Shown piece after piece: positions 17,601-25,857 of a stretch of DNA of 64,000 nt. A program made the translations under genes and the position numbers. The notes beneath the pieces were generated by a model. It did no database searches, was not told where the DNA came from, and was given only the letters and a program-made list of their open reading frames with translations. The first letter of the stretch is position 1. Each line of letters begins with the position of its first letter. This stretch comes from Chryseolinea lacunae. GTDB taxonomy: Bacteria; Bacteroidota; Bacteroidia; Cytophagales; Cyclobacteriaceae. Location of the stretch: positions 1-64,000 of the forward strand of contig NZ_JAERRB010000015.1 in NCBI RefSeq assembly GCF_016735595.1, read 5' to 3'.

Positions 17601-17832
17601 CACGGGCGCAGGGGCCATCGGTAACCGCACCATTGGTGCATCTGCCCTTGGCGGTATGTTGTTCGGAACCATCTTTGGGGTGATCATCATCCCCGGCTTA
17701 TACTTTATTTTTGGTAGCCTGGCCGATGGTCGCCATCTGATTAAACATGAAGACGAAGATTCGTTGACCGAAAACCTGGTGCACCAAATGGACACCTTCC
17801 CCCAAACCGAAGAAAATGACCAACATGCGTAA
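14629..17832 (+). CDS. HAE1-family RND efflux permease (AcrB-like)
   Basis: A 1067-residue inner-membrane pump of full AcrB length. It starts with the typical MFSKFIRRPVFAIVISIVI. The proton-relay aspartate pair is in TM4, GIVVDDAIVVVEAVHAKMEE, and TM10-12 include the AAQYESFIIPLAVVFSLPVG and GLLGKNAVLIVEF segments of this family. Two large periplasmic loops (about residues 40-330 and 560-870) form the porter domain. Homology to HAE1 predicts export of hydrophobic or amphiphilic compounds such as drugs, dyes or bile-like agents; the actual substrate is unknown. Its stop overlaps the TolC gene start. Confidence 0.95.
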   Translation: MFSKFIRRPVFAIVISIVIIFVGVLAIKKLPISQFPDIAPTTVNIFIAYPGSSADVLVKSTLITLEQAINGVQDMRYIATDATSAGEATLRIIFEPGTDPNDAVIRVKTRVDQVMPLLPLLVQREGVIITPIQPSMLMYVNLYSKEKSMDEKFLFNYATVKMIPEIQRTKGVARAQILGSRRYAMRVWLNPERMRAYNVSVEEVMDAIGEQSIIGRPGRIGQSSGIAAQSLEYVLTYKGRYNKPEEYESIIIRANAQGESIHLRDIATVELGSEFFDIYSNLDGRASAAIVLKQNYGSNASDVIEEVKAKLEVMKESFPPGMDYKISYDVSQFLDASIEQVIETLRDAFILVAIVVFVFLGDWRSTLIPILAVPVSLIGAFFVIQFFGLSINLVTLFALVLAIGIVVDDAIVVVEAVHAKMEEEPNITPYNAVKKVLGEISGAIIAITMVMVSVFVPISFMSGPVGTFYRQFSITMASSIVISALIALTLTPVLCAMLLKNHHGHPKKKNILTKSLDAFNNSFEKLTGKYVWLLKLIVNRRVVTFGILLLFCAGIYYENKIVPSGFIPNEDQGTIYAIIQTPPGSTLEKTNQVSQRLQKICEKIDGVESVSSLAGYEIMTEGRGSNAGTCLINLKNWSERHHTVKEIMEELEEKTRGLGAVVEFFEPPAIPGFGTSGGFSMRLLDKTTDTDYHQFDQINKEFMENLGKRKELTGLFTFFAANYPQYELEIDNNLAMQKGVSIGKAMENLNIMIGSTYEQGFIKFNQFFKVYVQSDPKFRRLPSDLLSLFVKNDQGEMVPYSAFMKLKKGQGPNEITRFNLYNSAAIQGLPAKGYTTADAIQAIREVAAKTLPKGYDIAFEGLSYDESIRGNEAVYVFLVVLLFVYFVLAAQYESFIIPLAVVFSLPVGVFGSFFMLKMMGLENNIYAQVGLIMLVGLLGKNAVLIVEFAVQKRQQGETILNAAIEGARVRFRPILMTSFAFVAGLIPLIIATGAGAIGNRTIGASALGGMLFGTIFGVIIIPGLYFIFGSLADGRHLIKHEDEDSLTENLVHQMDTFPQTEENDQHA

Positions 17833-19261
17833 GAAGAGAATAGTTATGTATCTGGGGATTGTATGTACGTCCCTGTTATACACCGCGTGCACGCTACCCT
17901 CATCGTTGGTGCCGCGCGCAGAAAACAAAAGCACACCGCCGGCCTACTACGCATCGAAAGATACGGTGAACACGGCCTCGGTGAAATGGAGAGAGTTTTT
18001 TACCGATCCCTATCTCGCCGCCTTGATCGACACGGCCCTGAAGAACAACCAGGAGTTTAACATCATGGTGCAGGAGATCAACATCGCCAAGAACGAGATA
18101 CGCGCCCGCAAAGGAGAGTACCTTCCGTTTGTGGATATCCACGCCGGTGCCGGTGTTGAGAAGACCGGACGCTACACCCGCCTGGGTGCCGTGGAAGAAA
18201 CCGACGAGATTGCGCCCGGCAAAGCCTTTCCCGATCCGCTCACCGACATCATGGTGTCGGCAAATGCATCGTGGGAACTTGACGTGTGGCGGAAGCTGCG
18301 CAATGCCAAAAAATCGGCTGTGCTGCGTTATCTCTCTACGGTGGACGGCAGAAACTTTATGGCCACCAACCTGATTGCCGAAATCGCCAACTCATACTAC
18401 GAGTTGGTGGCGTTAGACAACCAGCTGGAAATTCTGAAACACAACATCGACATTCAGCAGGACGCGTTGGAGATTGTGAAGCTGGAGAAACAGGCCGCGA
18501 AAGTGACCGAGCTTGCCGTGCGCAAGTTTGAAGCCGAGGTGCTCAAGAACCAGAGCCGCCAGTATTATATCATTCAGCAAATTACGGAGACCGAAAACGA
18601 GATCAATTTTCTGGTGGGAAGATTCCCGCAGCCCGTGCCCCGAAACTCTCAGGGGTTCACGGCCATGGTGCCCTATGCGGTTCAGGCCGGCATCCCGTCG
18701 CAGTTGTTGGCAAACCGTCCCGACATCCGTCAGGCCGAGCAGCAGTTGATTGCATCGAAGCTGGATGTGAAGGTGGCAAAGGCAAATTTTTATCCTTCGT
18801 TCCGCATCACCGCCGGCATTGGCTATCAGGCCTTCAACACCCACTACCTGTTTCAAACACCTGCGTCGATGTTGTATTCGGCCGCGGGAGAGTTAGTGGC
18901 ACCGTTGATTAACCGGAATGCGATAAAGGCATACTACTATTCTGCGAATGCCAAACAGATCCAGAATGTCTACAATTATGAGCGCACCATTTTGAATGCC
19001 TACATCGAAGTGGCCAACCAGGTGTCGAACATCAGCAACCTGGAGAAGAGCTATGATCTGAAAGCAAAGCAAGTGCAGGCCCTCACGCAGTCGATCAACA
19101 TTTCGACCGGCTTGTTCAAGTCTGCCCGTGCCGACTACATGGAAGTGTTGCTGACCCAACGCGATGCCTTGGATTCGAGATTTGAATTGATTGAGACCAA
19201 GATGCAGCAGATGCATGCCGTGGTAAACATCTACCGCGCGCTTGGCGGTGGCTGGAACTAA
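17816..19261 (+). CDS. TolC/NodT-family outer-membrane efflux lipoprotein
   Basis: A 481-residue outer-membrane factor. The signal LGIVCTSLLYTAC ends in a lipobox-like cysteine, as in NodT-type channels. Two OEP repeats of long helices are visible, each with the start WREFFTDPYLAALIDTALKNNQEFNIMV or the later LLANRPDIRQAEQQLIASKLDVKVAKANFYPSFRI. ATG codons at 17816 and 17825 both overlap the permease stop, so translation is coupled. It completes the tripartite efflux system and is followed by a strong terminator. Confidence 0.93.
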   Translation: MTNMRKKRIVMYLGIVCTSLLYTACTLPSSLVPRAENKSTPPAYYASKDTVNTASVKWREFFTDPYLAALIDTALKNNQEFNIMVQEINIAKNEIRARKGEYLPFVDIHAGAGVEKTGRYTRLGAVEETDEIAPGKAFPDPLTDIMVSANASWELDVWRKLRNAKKSAVLRYLSTVDGRNFMATNLIAEIANSYYELVALDNQLEILKHNIDIQQDALEIVKLEKQAAKVTELAVRKFEAEVLKNQSRQYYIIQQITETENEINFLVGRFPQPVPRNSQGFTAMVPYAVQAGIPSQLLANRPDIRQAEQQLIASKLDVKVAKANFYPSFRITAGIGYQAFNTHYLFQTPASMLYSAAGELVAPLINRNAIKAYYYSANAKQIQNVYNYERTILNAYIEVANQVSNISNLEKSYDLKAKQVQALTQSINISTGLFKSARADYMEVLLTQRDALDSRFELIETKMQQMHAVVNIYRALGGGWN

Positions 19262-19311
19262 ACGATATCGCCAACCTGAATAGAGAGGGGTTTTAGGGTT
19301 CAGGGGAAGCG

Positions 19312-19351
19312 AAAGCCCGCAGGTCGAAAGGCTTGCGGGCTTTATTTTTTT
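19312..19351 (+). terminator. rho-independent terminator of the RND operon
   Basis: AAAGCCCGCA at 19312-19321 pairs with TGCGGGCTTT at 19334-19343 (12-base loop) and is followed by a T-rich run to 19351. It lies between convergent genes. Confidence 0.8.
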
Positions 19352-19376
19352 GGTGGTTTGTCAACCGGTGATCAGA

Positions 19377-19559
19377 TCACACCAGGAGCGTAGCACAAAT
19401 TCCTCCGGCCACAATGAGCCAGGCTGCGGCGAGAATAAAAAATACCTGCGCGGCCTTTTTGTCTTTGGGGCGTTTAACGAGTCCAATCACCAGGAGCAGA
19501 AACGGTGTGCCAAAGGAGAAGAGGAGGGCAAGGATGATTAAGGTTGCGAGTCCGTCCAT
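19377..19559 (-). CDS. small two-helix membrane protein of the radical SAM operon
   Basis: A 60-residue protein made of two hydrophobic helices (about residues 4-26 and 38-58) joined by a basic loop VKRPKDKKAA. Its ATG lies 22 bases inside the end of the radical SAM gene, which argues for coupled translation and against a chance frame. Function is unknown; it could anchor or assist the enzymes encoded before it. Confidence 0.6.
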   Translation of the reverse strand: MDGLATLIILALLFSFGTPFLLLVIGLVKRPKDKKAAQVFFILAAAWLIVAGGICATLLV

Positions 19560-20950
19560 AGGGGTTCGGTTTGTAGTTTTTGAAGGCGTTCTCTTTTTTC
19601 GTCGCGATAGAACAGGTTCATCGTTTCGAATGGAATGATTTTATAGTCTTTGTTCACAATGTGCACACACGATTTTTTGACAGACCGCACATCGAAATTG
19701 TAGGCGTCTATGAATTGCATGATGATGACGCGGAACAGGTTGTTGTAGCTTAGTTCGGGCGCATGAATCTGCGGCAGGCAACACAGCAGCGAATGCAGCT
19801 TTTCGGTGGCGCCCTCAATAGAGTTTCCGGTGCTGAACAGGTTTATCATTTTGCTGTGAAGTTGTTCGTCCTGTTCGTAGACGATGGTGTTGCGGCTGTT
19901 GTCGAGCAGGTCGGCGGGGTTGACGTAGCGGGTGAGCGGAAATACTTGTCCGCTCAGCTTCAGGGCATAGCCCATCACCAACGCGTCGGGATTGCATGGC
20001 ACGGGAATGAGGTCGTCGGCATTGAAGACGTCTGTCTGTTCCAGAATTTTTCTCCGCACTTCGGTGAGCGTGATGCGGTCGGTGAGCGTATCGAAATTTT
20101 CGAGTCGCCCGGCGATTTGTGTGGGTTGCAGGGTGACGCCGCGCACACAGGGTTGCAAGAGCGCAAAGTCTATGATCTTGCCGATCTCGTCGTCGTTGAG
20201 ATTTTTTTGAATGGTCACCACCAGGGTAGTCGACAGGTTGAGGGCATTGAGGTTTGCCAACGCCTGTTCGCGGATGGAGAGGAGATTGGCCGCGCGCATA
20301 GACTGCAACACTTCCGGGCGGAACGAGTCGAACTGCAGGTAGATCTCGAAGTCGGGTGCGTAGGTGGCCAGGCGTTTTGTGAATTCGAAATCCTTGGCGA
20401 TGGTGATGCCGTTTGTGTTCAGCATCACGTGTTTGATGGGCAGCGACTTGGCGTAGTCGAGAATTTCGAAAAGTTGTGGGTGCAGGGTGGGTTCGCCACC
20501 GCTGATCTGGATCACGTCGGGCTCGCGTTCGTTGGCCACCACGGCGTCGAGCATTTTCTTTACTTCCTCCAGGGTGCGGTGGCGTCCATAGGTGGGCGAG
20601 GAGCCGGCGTAGCACGTGGGGCACGTGAGGTTGCAGCGGTCCGTAATTTCCACCACCGTGAGACAGGAGTGCTGCTCGTGGTCCGGACAGAGGCCGCAGT
20701 CGTAGGGACATCCGAAATGCGTGGATGTGTTGAAGGTGTAGGGGGTTTCGGAAGGTTTGTTGTAGTTCCGGATGTTCTTGTAGTAGGGTACATCGTCGGC
20801 AATAAGAACTTTGGATGCGCCGTGTTCGGGGCAGCGCTTCAGCATATACACCTTGTCGTCTTCGAAGACAATTTTGGCATCGATGCGTTTCAAACACTCC
20901 GGGCACAGGCTCAGCGTGAAATCATAGTAGGTATACTTTCGGGTTGGCAT
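19538..20950 (-). CDS. radical SAM enzyme, MJ0619/Tes-like
   Basis: A 470-residue radical SAM protein. The cluster motif is CNLTCPTCYA (Cys106, Cys110, Cys113), followed by the GGEPT motif ISGGEPTLHPQLFEIL. Extra cysteines precede it: CPEC near residue 16 with Cys40, and FGCPYDCGLCPDHEQHSC (residues 79-96). That preface is what I know from the archaeal MJ0619/tetraether-synthase (Tes) group, whose characterised members make carbon-carbon bonds on lipid chains or methylate pterins. Assignment to the group is by motif layout; the substrate here is unknown. It overlaps the Lgt-like gene by 29 bases and the small membrane protein by 22. Confidence 0.85.
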   Translation of the reverse strand: MPTRKYTYYDFTLSLCPECLKRIDAKIVFEDDKVYMLKRCPEHGASKVLIADDVPYYKNIRNYNKPSETPYTFNTSTHFGCPYDCGLCPDHEQHSCLTVVEITDRCNLTCPTCYAGSSPTYGRHRTLEEVKKMLDAVVANEREPDVIQISGGEPTLHPQLFEILDYAKSLPIKHVMLNTNGITIAKDFEFTKRLATYAPDFEIYLQFDSFRPEVLQSMRAANLLSIREQALANLNALNLSTTLVVTIQKNLNDDEIGKIIDFALLQPCVRGVTLQPTQIAGRLENFDTLTDRITLTEVRRKILEQTDVFNADDLIPVPCNPDALVMGYALKLSGQVFPLTRYVNPADLLDNSRNTIVYEQDEQLHSKMINLFSTGNSIEGATEKLHSLLCCLPQIHAPELSYNNLFRVIIMQFIDAYNFDVRSVKKSCVHIVNKDYKIIPFETMNLFYRDEKRERLQKLQTEPLWTDSQP

Positions 20951-21683
20951 GCGACAGGGTTGTTAACGTTCGGCGGTAGTATAGAAAGCAAATAACACAA
21001 AGCCATTGAATGGTGCTCAGTCCCAGGAAAAAGAAAACATTCGGCTTGATAAATTCGAGGAGAAACCTGAATCCGAAATAGCAAAGCATAAAGAGTTTGA
21101 ATAGAAGTCCGTTTGGCATTTTCTTCCGGCGATAAAGTCTATGCAGTGCCAGGAACAATATCGCTAAAAATACAAGCTCATACAATGCCAGGGGATGGCG
21201 TTTCAGTCCGTCGCCCAGATTCATGCCCGTGATGAATGTGGTGGTGGTTCCATAGGTAAATTCATTCGTGCCCGACAAAAAACACCCGATGCGGCCAATA
21301 AATATTCCCACGATGATGGGCAGCGTGAACAGGTCGCCCGATGATTGTTTTTCGCCAATGATGCGCTTGGCTGTTTCCACCCCCAGCAGGCCGCCAAACA
21401 ATCCGCCCATAATGGTCTTGACATTGAAGAGAACAAGCAGGCTGACGTTACTGAAATCGACCAATGGATTTTCCAGAAATCCCACCACGCGCGACCCCAG
21501 CAGTGCACCAAGGGAAGCGCCGAGAATGATGGTGAGCCGGTTGGCCGAAGGAATGGGATCGGTTGTTTGTTTTTTCAGGAAAACATAATAGCGGTAGCCC
21601 AAAAAGAAAGCCACATACTCAAGGATCAGGTGAACGTTGATAGTCCAGCCCGCCAGTTGGGGTTCGAACGGAATTGACAACAA
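20922..21683 (-). CDS. Lgt-like (prolipoprotein diacylglyceryl transferase family) membrane protein
   Basis: A 253-residue membrane protein with about seven helices and Lgt landmarks: GRIGCFLSG (residues 130-138, equivalent to the Lgt signature GRIGNFxNGE), and KRHPLALYE. Two positions differ from classical Lgt: the signature Asn is Cys134 and the essential HGG histidine appears replaced by Met92 in KTIMGGLFGG. Lgt moves diacylglycerol from phosphatidylglycerol to the lipobox cysteine; with these changes the reaction here may differ. Translation begins at one of two tandem TTG codons, with a stop 12 bases upstream. It is first in an operon with the radical SAM enzyme. Confidence 0.75.
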   Translation of the reverse strand: MLSIPFEPQLAGWTINVHLILEYVAFFLGYRYYVFLKKQTTDPIPSANRLTIILGASLGALLGSRVVGFLENPLVDFSNVSLLVLFNVKTIMGGLFGGLLGVETAKRIIGEKQSSGDLFTLPIIVGIFIGRIGCFLSGTNEFTYGTTTTFITGMNLGDGLKRHPLALYELVFLAILFLALHRLYRRKKMPNGLLFKLFMLCYFGFRFLLEFIKPNVFFFLGLSTIQWLCVICFLYYRRTLTTLSHANPKVYLL

Positions 21684-21794
21684 GGCTTTCGTTTAGTGAT
21701 CGGTTGCCAAGGTAGTGATTTGCTTCTTCGTGCGCATGCGTTTTTTTTGTAGGTTAGCAGCCTGTTAAAACAACACGACATTAAAACCAACTGT

Positions 21795-22097
21795 ATGATC
21801 GCCACCCTTGTCCATGTGTTTGTGAAACCGGAATTCCGCGAAGCGTTTGTTGAGGCTACGCGCGCGAATCATGAACGGTCTGTTCAGGAGCCGGGCAACC
21901 TGCGCTTTGATATTTTACAGGATGCAGGCGATCCGGACAAGTTTGTCTTTTATGAAGCTTACGCGAGCGAACAGGCTGCGGCCAACCACAAGGAAACCGA
22001 GCACTACAAAGTTTGGCGCGACACGGTGGCTTCCTGGATGGCCAAGCCGCGTGAGGGCGTGAAACATCAGATGCTGTTCCCGGTTTCTAACGCCTGA
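21795..22097 (+). CDS. ABM-domain monooxygenase (YgiN/LsrG-like)
   Basis: A 100-residue protein with the ferredoxin-like antibiotic-biosynthesis monooxygenase fold: MIATLVHVFVKPEFREAFVEATRANHERSVQEPGNLRFDIL, then FVFYEAYASEQAAANHKETEHYKVW. Family members oxidise quinol-type substrates without cofactor, or isomerise phospho-AI-2 (LsrG). The alcohol dehydrogenase gene starts 4 bases later, so the two should act together on one carbonyl or aldehyde pathway. Confidence 0.88.
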   Translation: MIATLVHVFVKPEFREAFVEATRANHERSVQEPGNLRFDILQDAGDPDKFVFYEAYASEQAAANHKETEHYKVWRDTVASWMAKPREGVKHQMLFPVSNA

Positions 22098-22101
22098 TGC
22101 C

Positions 22102-23271
22102 ATGGTGGATGCTTTTGCTATTGCGGCTACACCACAACTTCACTTCGGTGCAGGCAAACTTTCCATACTTCCCTCTCTTGTGAAGACCTATGGAAAAAAG
22201 GTGGCGCTCATCACCGGCGCGCATTCTTTTTTGCAGTCAGAACAGGGCACAAAACTTCTGGCGCTCTTGGCCTCACAAGGTTTTGATGTCTCTCTTGTTT
22301 CGATCGCGAAAGAACCCACGCCCCAGCTGGTCGACCATGCTGTTGAACAATGTGTGCGCTTTCAGCCGGATGTGTTGGTGGCCATTGGCGGAGGCAGCGT
22401 GCTCGATGCGGGCAAAGCCATTGCGGCTATGGTGCCGTTGCAAGCGGGAGTGAAGGATTACCTGGAAGGCGTGGGCACAAAAAATCATCCCGGTGTGAAG
22501 GTGCCGTTTGTGGCTGTTCCCACCACGGCAGGAACCGGAAGCGAAGCCACCAAGAATGCTGTGATTTCGGAGATTGGTGAGCATGGGTTCAAGAAATCAC
22601 TACGACACAATAAGTTTGTGCCCGATGCGGCTATTGTTGATCCCGCACTCACATTGTCGTGTCCGCCGTCGGTAACGGCGGCAAGCGGCGTGGATGCGTT
22701 CACTCAACTGTTGGAGTCTTATCTGTCTACTCAGGCCAATCCCGTAACCGATGCGCTGGCGTATGAGGGGTTGAGGCGAATTGCCCATTCTCTTTTGAAA
22801 GCCTACCGCGAAGGTTCGGACCTTGACGCGCGCACAGACGTGGCGTTGGCTGCCTACCTTTCCGGGGTGACACTGGCCAATGCGGGGTTGGGTGTGGTGC
22901 ACGGTTATGCATCGTCTATCGGTGGCTACTTCGACGTGCCGCACGGTGTGGTGTGCAGTTCGGTGATGGCCGCCGCGAATGCCGTAACGGTGCGCAAGCT
23001 GCGCGCAACACATGGCCATGATGAAGCCCTTTCAAAATATGCCACTGCCGGAAAAATATTCTCGGCCATCGCGCATAAGTCAAACGACTACTACATCGAC
23101 TTTCTGTTGGACCTCATCGCCCAATGGACCCGCGACATGAACATTCCGTCGCTGCAGACCAGCGGCGTGCAGCGCGATTATTATGAACGCATCGCTGCGC
23201 GCACCGATAACAAATACAACCCTATTGCGCTTGATGCCAGCGAACTGATGGAAGTGCTCACACTGAGCTAG
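22102..23271 (+). CDS. iron-containing alcohol dehydrogenase
   Basis: A 389-residue group III alcohol dehydrogenase. The nucleotide-binding region has GGGSVLDAGKAIAAM and VPTTAGTGSEATKNAVI, and the metal site has the histidines of GVVHGYASSIGGYFDVPHG. These enzymes reduce or oxidise aldehydes and alcohols with NAD(P)H. The frame starts right after the ABM monooxygenase gene (4-base spacing), so they form a two-gene operon. Confidence 0.92.
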   Translation: MVDAFAIAATPQLHFGAGKLSILPSLVKTYGKKVALITGAHSFLQSEQGTKLLALLASQGFDVSLVSIAKEPTPQLVDHAVEQCVRFQPDVLVAIGGGSVLDAGKAIAAMVPLQAGVKDYLEGVGTKNHPGVKVPFVAVPTTAGTGSEATKNAVISEIGEHGFKKSLRHNKFVPDAAIVDPALTLSCPPSVTAASGVDAFTQLLESYLSTQANPVTDALAYEGLRRIAHSLLKAYREGSDLDARTDVALAAYLSGVTLANAGLGVVHGYASSIGGYFDVPHGVVCSSVMAAANAVTVRKLRATHGHDEALSKYATAGKIFSAIAHKSNDYYIDFLLDLIAQWTRDMNIPSLQTSGVQRDYYERIAARTDNKYNPIALDASELMEVLTLS

Positions 23272-23275
23272 TCCG

Positions 23276-23467
23276 TCACAATTCTTCGCGCGGTGTGGGC
23301 TTGCGTTTTTCGAGCTCTTCTTTTGTTATAGATTTCGATTTGGCATCTTCCGGACGTTTGCCGGGCGAGGGATGCGTTGAAGGGTCCATGTCTTGTGGCG
23401 GTTGAGGCGTATTCACATTGTGGCCTTGCGATTTCTTTGACGGATTTTCCTTTTTAGCTTCTTTCAT
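23276..23467 (-). CDS. small disordered hypothetical protein
   Basis: A 63-residue, Lys/Glu/Pro/Ser-rich protein (EAKKENPSKKSQGHNVN at the start, KSITKEELEKRKP near the end) with no predicted fold. It has an ATG start and normal codon use for the window. Similar small hydrophilic proteins are often general stress proteins, but there is no direct evidence here. Confidence 0.5.
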   Translation of the reverse strand: MKEAKKENPSKKSQGHNVNTPQPPQDMDPSTHPSPGKRPEDAKSKSITKEELEKRKPTPREEL

Positions 23468-23601
23468 GATCGATTGTCGTTAGTGTGACACAGTAGCTAC
23501 CAGGAAATTCGTGCCGGAAGGAGAACGGTCGGGAAGCGGGCAGGAGCGGCGATGGGGTGAGGGAGTATGTCGTCAGGTGTGTAGTTTATACTCACCCCGC
23601 G

Positions 23602-24066
23602 CTACACGTTCACCATGTCGCGGGCGCGATCCAGAAACACCACTTGTTTGGGATTGATCATGATGGCCGCCTCGTCGTAGCGCATCCATGCCCCGCGATC
23701 CACCTCGGGAGCCTCTATGAATTTGCCGGAGCGAGGTGGCCACTCCAGCGTGAAGGTGTTTGACGAAACACCTTGTGCGGCGTCCCACGCGCCAAAGAAC
23801 AGCCAGGCATAAATGGTCTTTCCGCTCTTTAGTTTTGTAGAGCCCAGTGCATGAAAAGGAGGTGTGGGTTGGATACCGGTTTCTTCGAAGAACTCCCGTT
23901 GTGCTGTGGCTTCGGGGGCTTCATCGCCGTCGGGCAGTCCTTTGGGGATGCTCCACACACCTTCGTTCTTTTTTGCATAGAAGGGTCCGCCCGGATGCAC
24001 CAGAAAAAATTCCAGATGCCCGTTTTCTTTCCGGCACATGAGCATGCCTGCGGAGACTAATGCCAT
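23602..24066 (-). CDS. NUDIX hydrolase
   Basis: A 154-residue protein with a complete Nudix box: GLPDGDEAPEATAQREFFEETG (written here as GLPDGDE...REFFEETG), giving the GX5EX7REUXEEXGU pattern. The N-terminal SAGMLMCRKENGHLEFFLVHPGGP and VWSIPKG strands precede it, typical of diadenosine-polyphosphate or NTP-type pyrophosphohydrolases. The true substrate cannot be read from the sequence. Confidence 0.93.
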   Translation of the reverse strand: MALVSAGMLMCRKENGHLEFFLVHPGGPFYAKKNEGVWSIPKGLPDGDEAPEATAQREFFEETGIQPTPPFHALGSTKLKSGKTIYAWLFFGAWDAAQGVSSNTFTLEWPPRSGKFIEAPEVDRGAWMRYDEAAIMINPKQVVFLDRARDMVNV

Positions 24067-24130
24067 TTTGTATTTTCTTTAGGATGATGGTATGATGTTA
24101 TAAACGAATAGTGGACGTGAGGCACTACTT

Positions 24131-24901
24131 CTATTTCTTATGGCCCAGCAAATATAACACCACACCAGGCCCGGACTTTAATCGTTTGATTTCCCAGACG
24201 AACGTATCCTTGTTTTGGAGACTGTCTACCAGCGATTGCATTTCGCGCACCGAATAGGTTCGCAGTGCCGACACAATGCCGTCCCACCAAATGAAGAGCG
24301 GCACCAGGGGAATGAAGTATGTGAACACTATGCGGCCGATCCGGAACGGACGAATGAACGGCGTGACCAGCAACACCGTGATGGGTGAGAAAAGCATGGC
24401 CACCACACTTTGCACGCTGCGCTCCTGTGCTTCGAAGATGGCAATGGGACTGCCCGTGTCGACCGCGTTCTGTAAGATCTGTTGTGCCTGCTCTGGTGTG
24501 AAATGATGGAACGATAGAAACTGTGTGCGAAGGCCCACAAGGTTGGTCGGCACGTTGAGCGCATTTACCGGATGTTCTTCGTAGCGAAAGCAGGGAAGTT
24601 TGGCTGCCGTATAGCGAAAGGCATCGAGGTTGGGAAAATAGTCGGTGAGCACAATGTCGATGTCGGGGCGTCGCGTCATCAGATGTTTTGCCAGACGCAC
24701 CAGTCCGCCACCACCGCCCGACGCGAGGTCGATAATGGTGTTGCCGCCGCTGTGATCCAATCCTCTTTCAATGACGGGCACAACGGGCTTGAAGAAATCG
24801 GAAAGGTTGGCGAGCGTTTGCAGGAAATCGGTCATGTAGTTCCGGAGAAATTCGGGGAACCAGGGGAAGTCTTCAAATTCAAAAGCGTGGATGCGCGACA
24901 T
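24131..24901 (-). CDS. class I SAM-dependent methyltransferase-like membrane-associated protein
   Basis: The start is set at the ATG at 24901 (MSRIHAFEFEDFPWFPEF), which looks like the conserved beginning of this group; an ATG at 24976 would add 25 residues. Motif I is IIDLASGGGGGLVRLAK, followed by the acidic second strand IDIVLTDYFP, so SAM binding is likely. A hydrophobic segment (about residues 155-200) suggests membrane association. The product is not known. Confidence 0.75.
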   Translation of the reverse strand: MSRIHAFEFEDFPWFPEFLRNYMTDFLQTLANLSDFFKPVVPVIERGLDHSGGNTIIDLASGGGGGLVRLAKHLMTRRPDIDIVLTDYFPNLDAFRYTAAKLPCFRYEEHPVNALNVPTNLVGLRTQFLSFHHFTPEQAQQILQNAVDTGSPIAIFEAQERSVQSVVAMLFSPITVLLVTPFIRPFRIGRIVFTYFIPLVPLFIWWDGIVSALRTYSVREMQSLVDSLQNKDTFVWEIKRLKSGPGVVLYLLGHKK

Positions 24902-25110
24902 GGCAACTGGTTTTAGTTTTTGGCGTGGCATGGAGGGATCAATGTCCTGCCTTGTTAAAAATACAGGTTGCGCCATTCCTTTGCAACGGCAAAGCTATCC
25001 TGGTTTGGTGTGCAACTGTTGCTGCGTCAGATCTTCAAAGTCCTAAAAACTAATGTGAAAAAGAACTATTCCCTATCCGATCAGGGTTTTATAACCGTAA
25101 ATATTCCTCC

Positions 25111-25118
25111 TAACTTTG
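25111..25118 (+). promoter_or_regulatory. -7 promoter element of the HMA-AraC regulator
   Basis: TAACTTTG matches TAnnTTTG exactly and ends 6 bases before the ATG at 25125, implying a leaderless or nearly leaderless transcript. No good -33 TTTG is visible. Confidence 0.5.
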
Positions 25119-25124
25119 CCCTGC

Positions 25125-25700
25125 ATGACACTACACATAAAAAACATGGTCTGTAACCGTTGCATCACTGTGGTGGACCAGGAACTTACCAAACTGGGTT
25201 TGCATGTCGACAAGATCGCGTTGGGCGAAGTGAGCCTGAAAGAAGAAAACCTCTCCGAATCCCAACTGCACCAACTCGACGACGTGCTGGTGCGCAACGG
25301 CTTCGAACGCATCGACGACCGCAGGGCGCGCCTTGTAGAGAGCCTGAAGAACAGCATCATCAAACGCATTCACCACAGCGACCGTGTGAGCCGCAAGTTC
25401 AACTGGTCCGATGTGCTGGCCGACGAAGCTCATCTGGAATATAACTACCTCAGCAACCTCTTCTCTTCCATGGAGGGCATCACGCTGGAACAATACATTA
25501 TCCGCCAAAAGATTGAGCGGGCCAAAGAACTGCTGTTCTACGACGAACTCACCCTCAGCGAAATTGCCGACAAACTTGGCTACAGCAGCGTGGCCCATCT
25601 CTCGGCTCAATTCAAAAAAGTGACGGGTCTCACACCCTCCGAACTCAAAAAATCGCGCACCGTCGATGCCGCCCGGAAGCCCCTGGATTCAATTTCTTAA
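25125..25700 (+). CDS. HMA-like domain fused to AraC DNA-binding domain (metal-responsive regulator)
   Basis: A 191-residue protein. The N-terminal part, LHIKNMVCNRCITVVDQELTKLG, has the heavy-metal-associated (HMA) CxxC motif (Cys10, Cys13). The C-terminal 110 residues are an AraC helix-turn-helix domain (LTLSEIADKLGYSSVAHLSAQFKKVTGLTPSELKKS). The domain pair implies a regulator that binds Cu(I) or a similar metal ion directly. It opens the copper island, 157 bases before copA, and is the probable activator. TTG at 25116 is an alternative start; the ATG is preferred. Confidence 0.85.
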   Translation: MTLHIKNMVCNRCITVVDQELTKLGLHVDKIALGEVSLKEENLSESQLHQLDDVLVRNGFERIDDRRARLVESLKNSIIKRIHHSDRVSRKFNWSDVLADEAHLEYNYLSNLFSSMEGITLEQYIIRQKIERAKELLFYDELTLSEIADKLGYSSVAHLSAQFKKVTGLTPSELKKSRTVDAARKPLDSIS

Positions 25701-25857
25701 GCAACATGCCTGGATTCTATGACCTGGGATGGCCTTTTTGGGCAGGGGACTTGTAAATCCTGTAACGCAAAGTGGCAATTGTATAAAACTAACCAGGCGA
25801 TTTGCGTGTAATGTTGTAGTGTCGAAACAGCGACAGGAACTTTAACACGAAATCAGT

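Noticed and set aside
19763-20995. 410-residue plus-strand open frame
   Set aside because: Antisense to the radical SAM gene, which has all its cysteine motifs on the minus strand.
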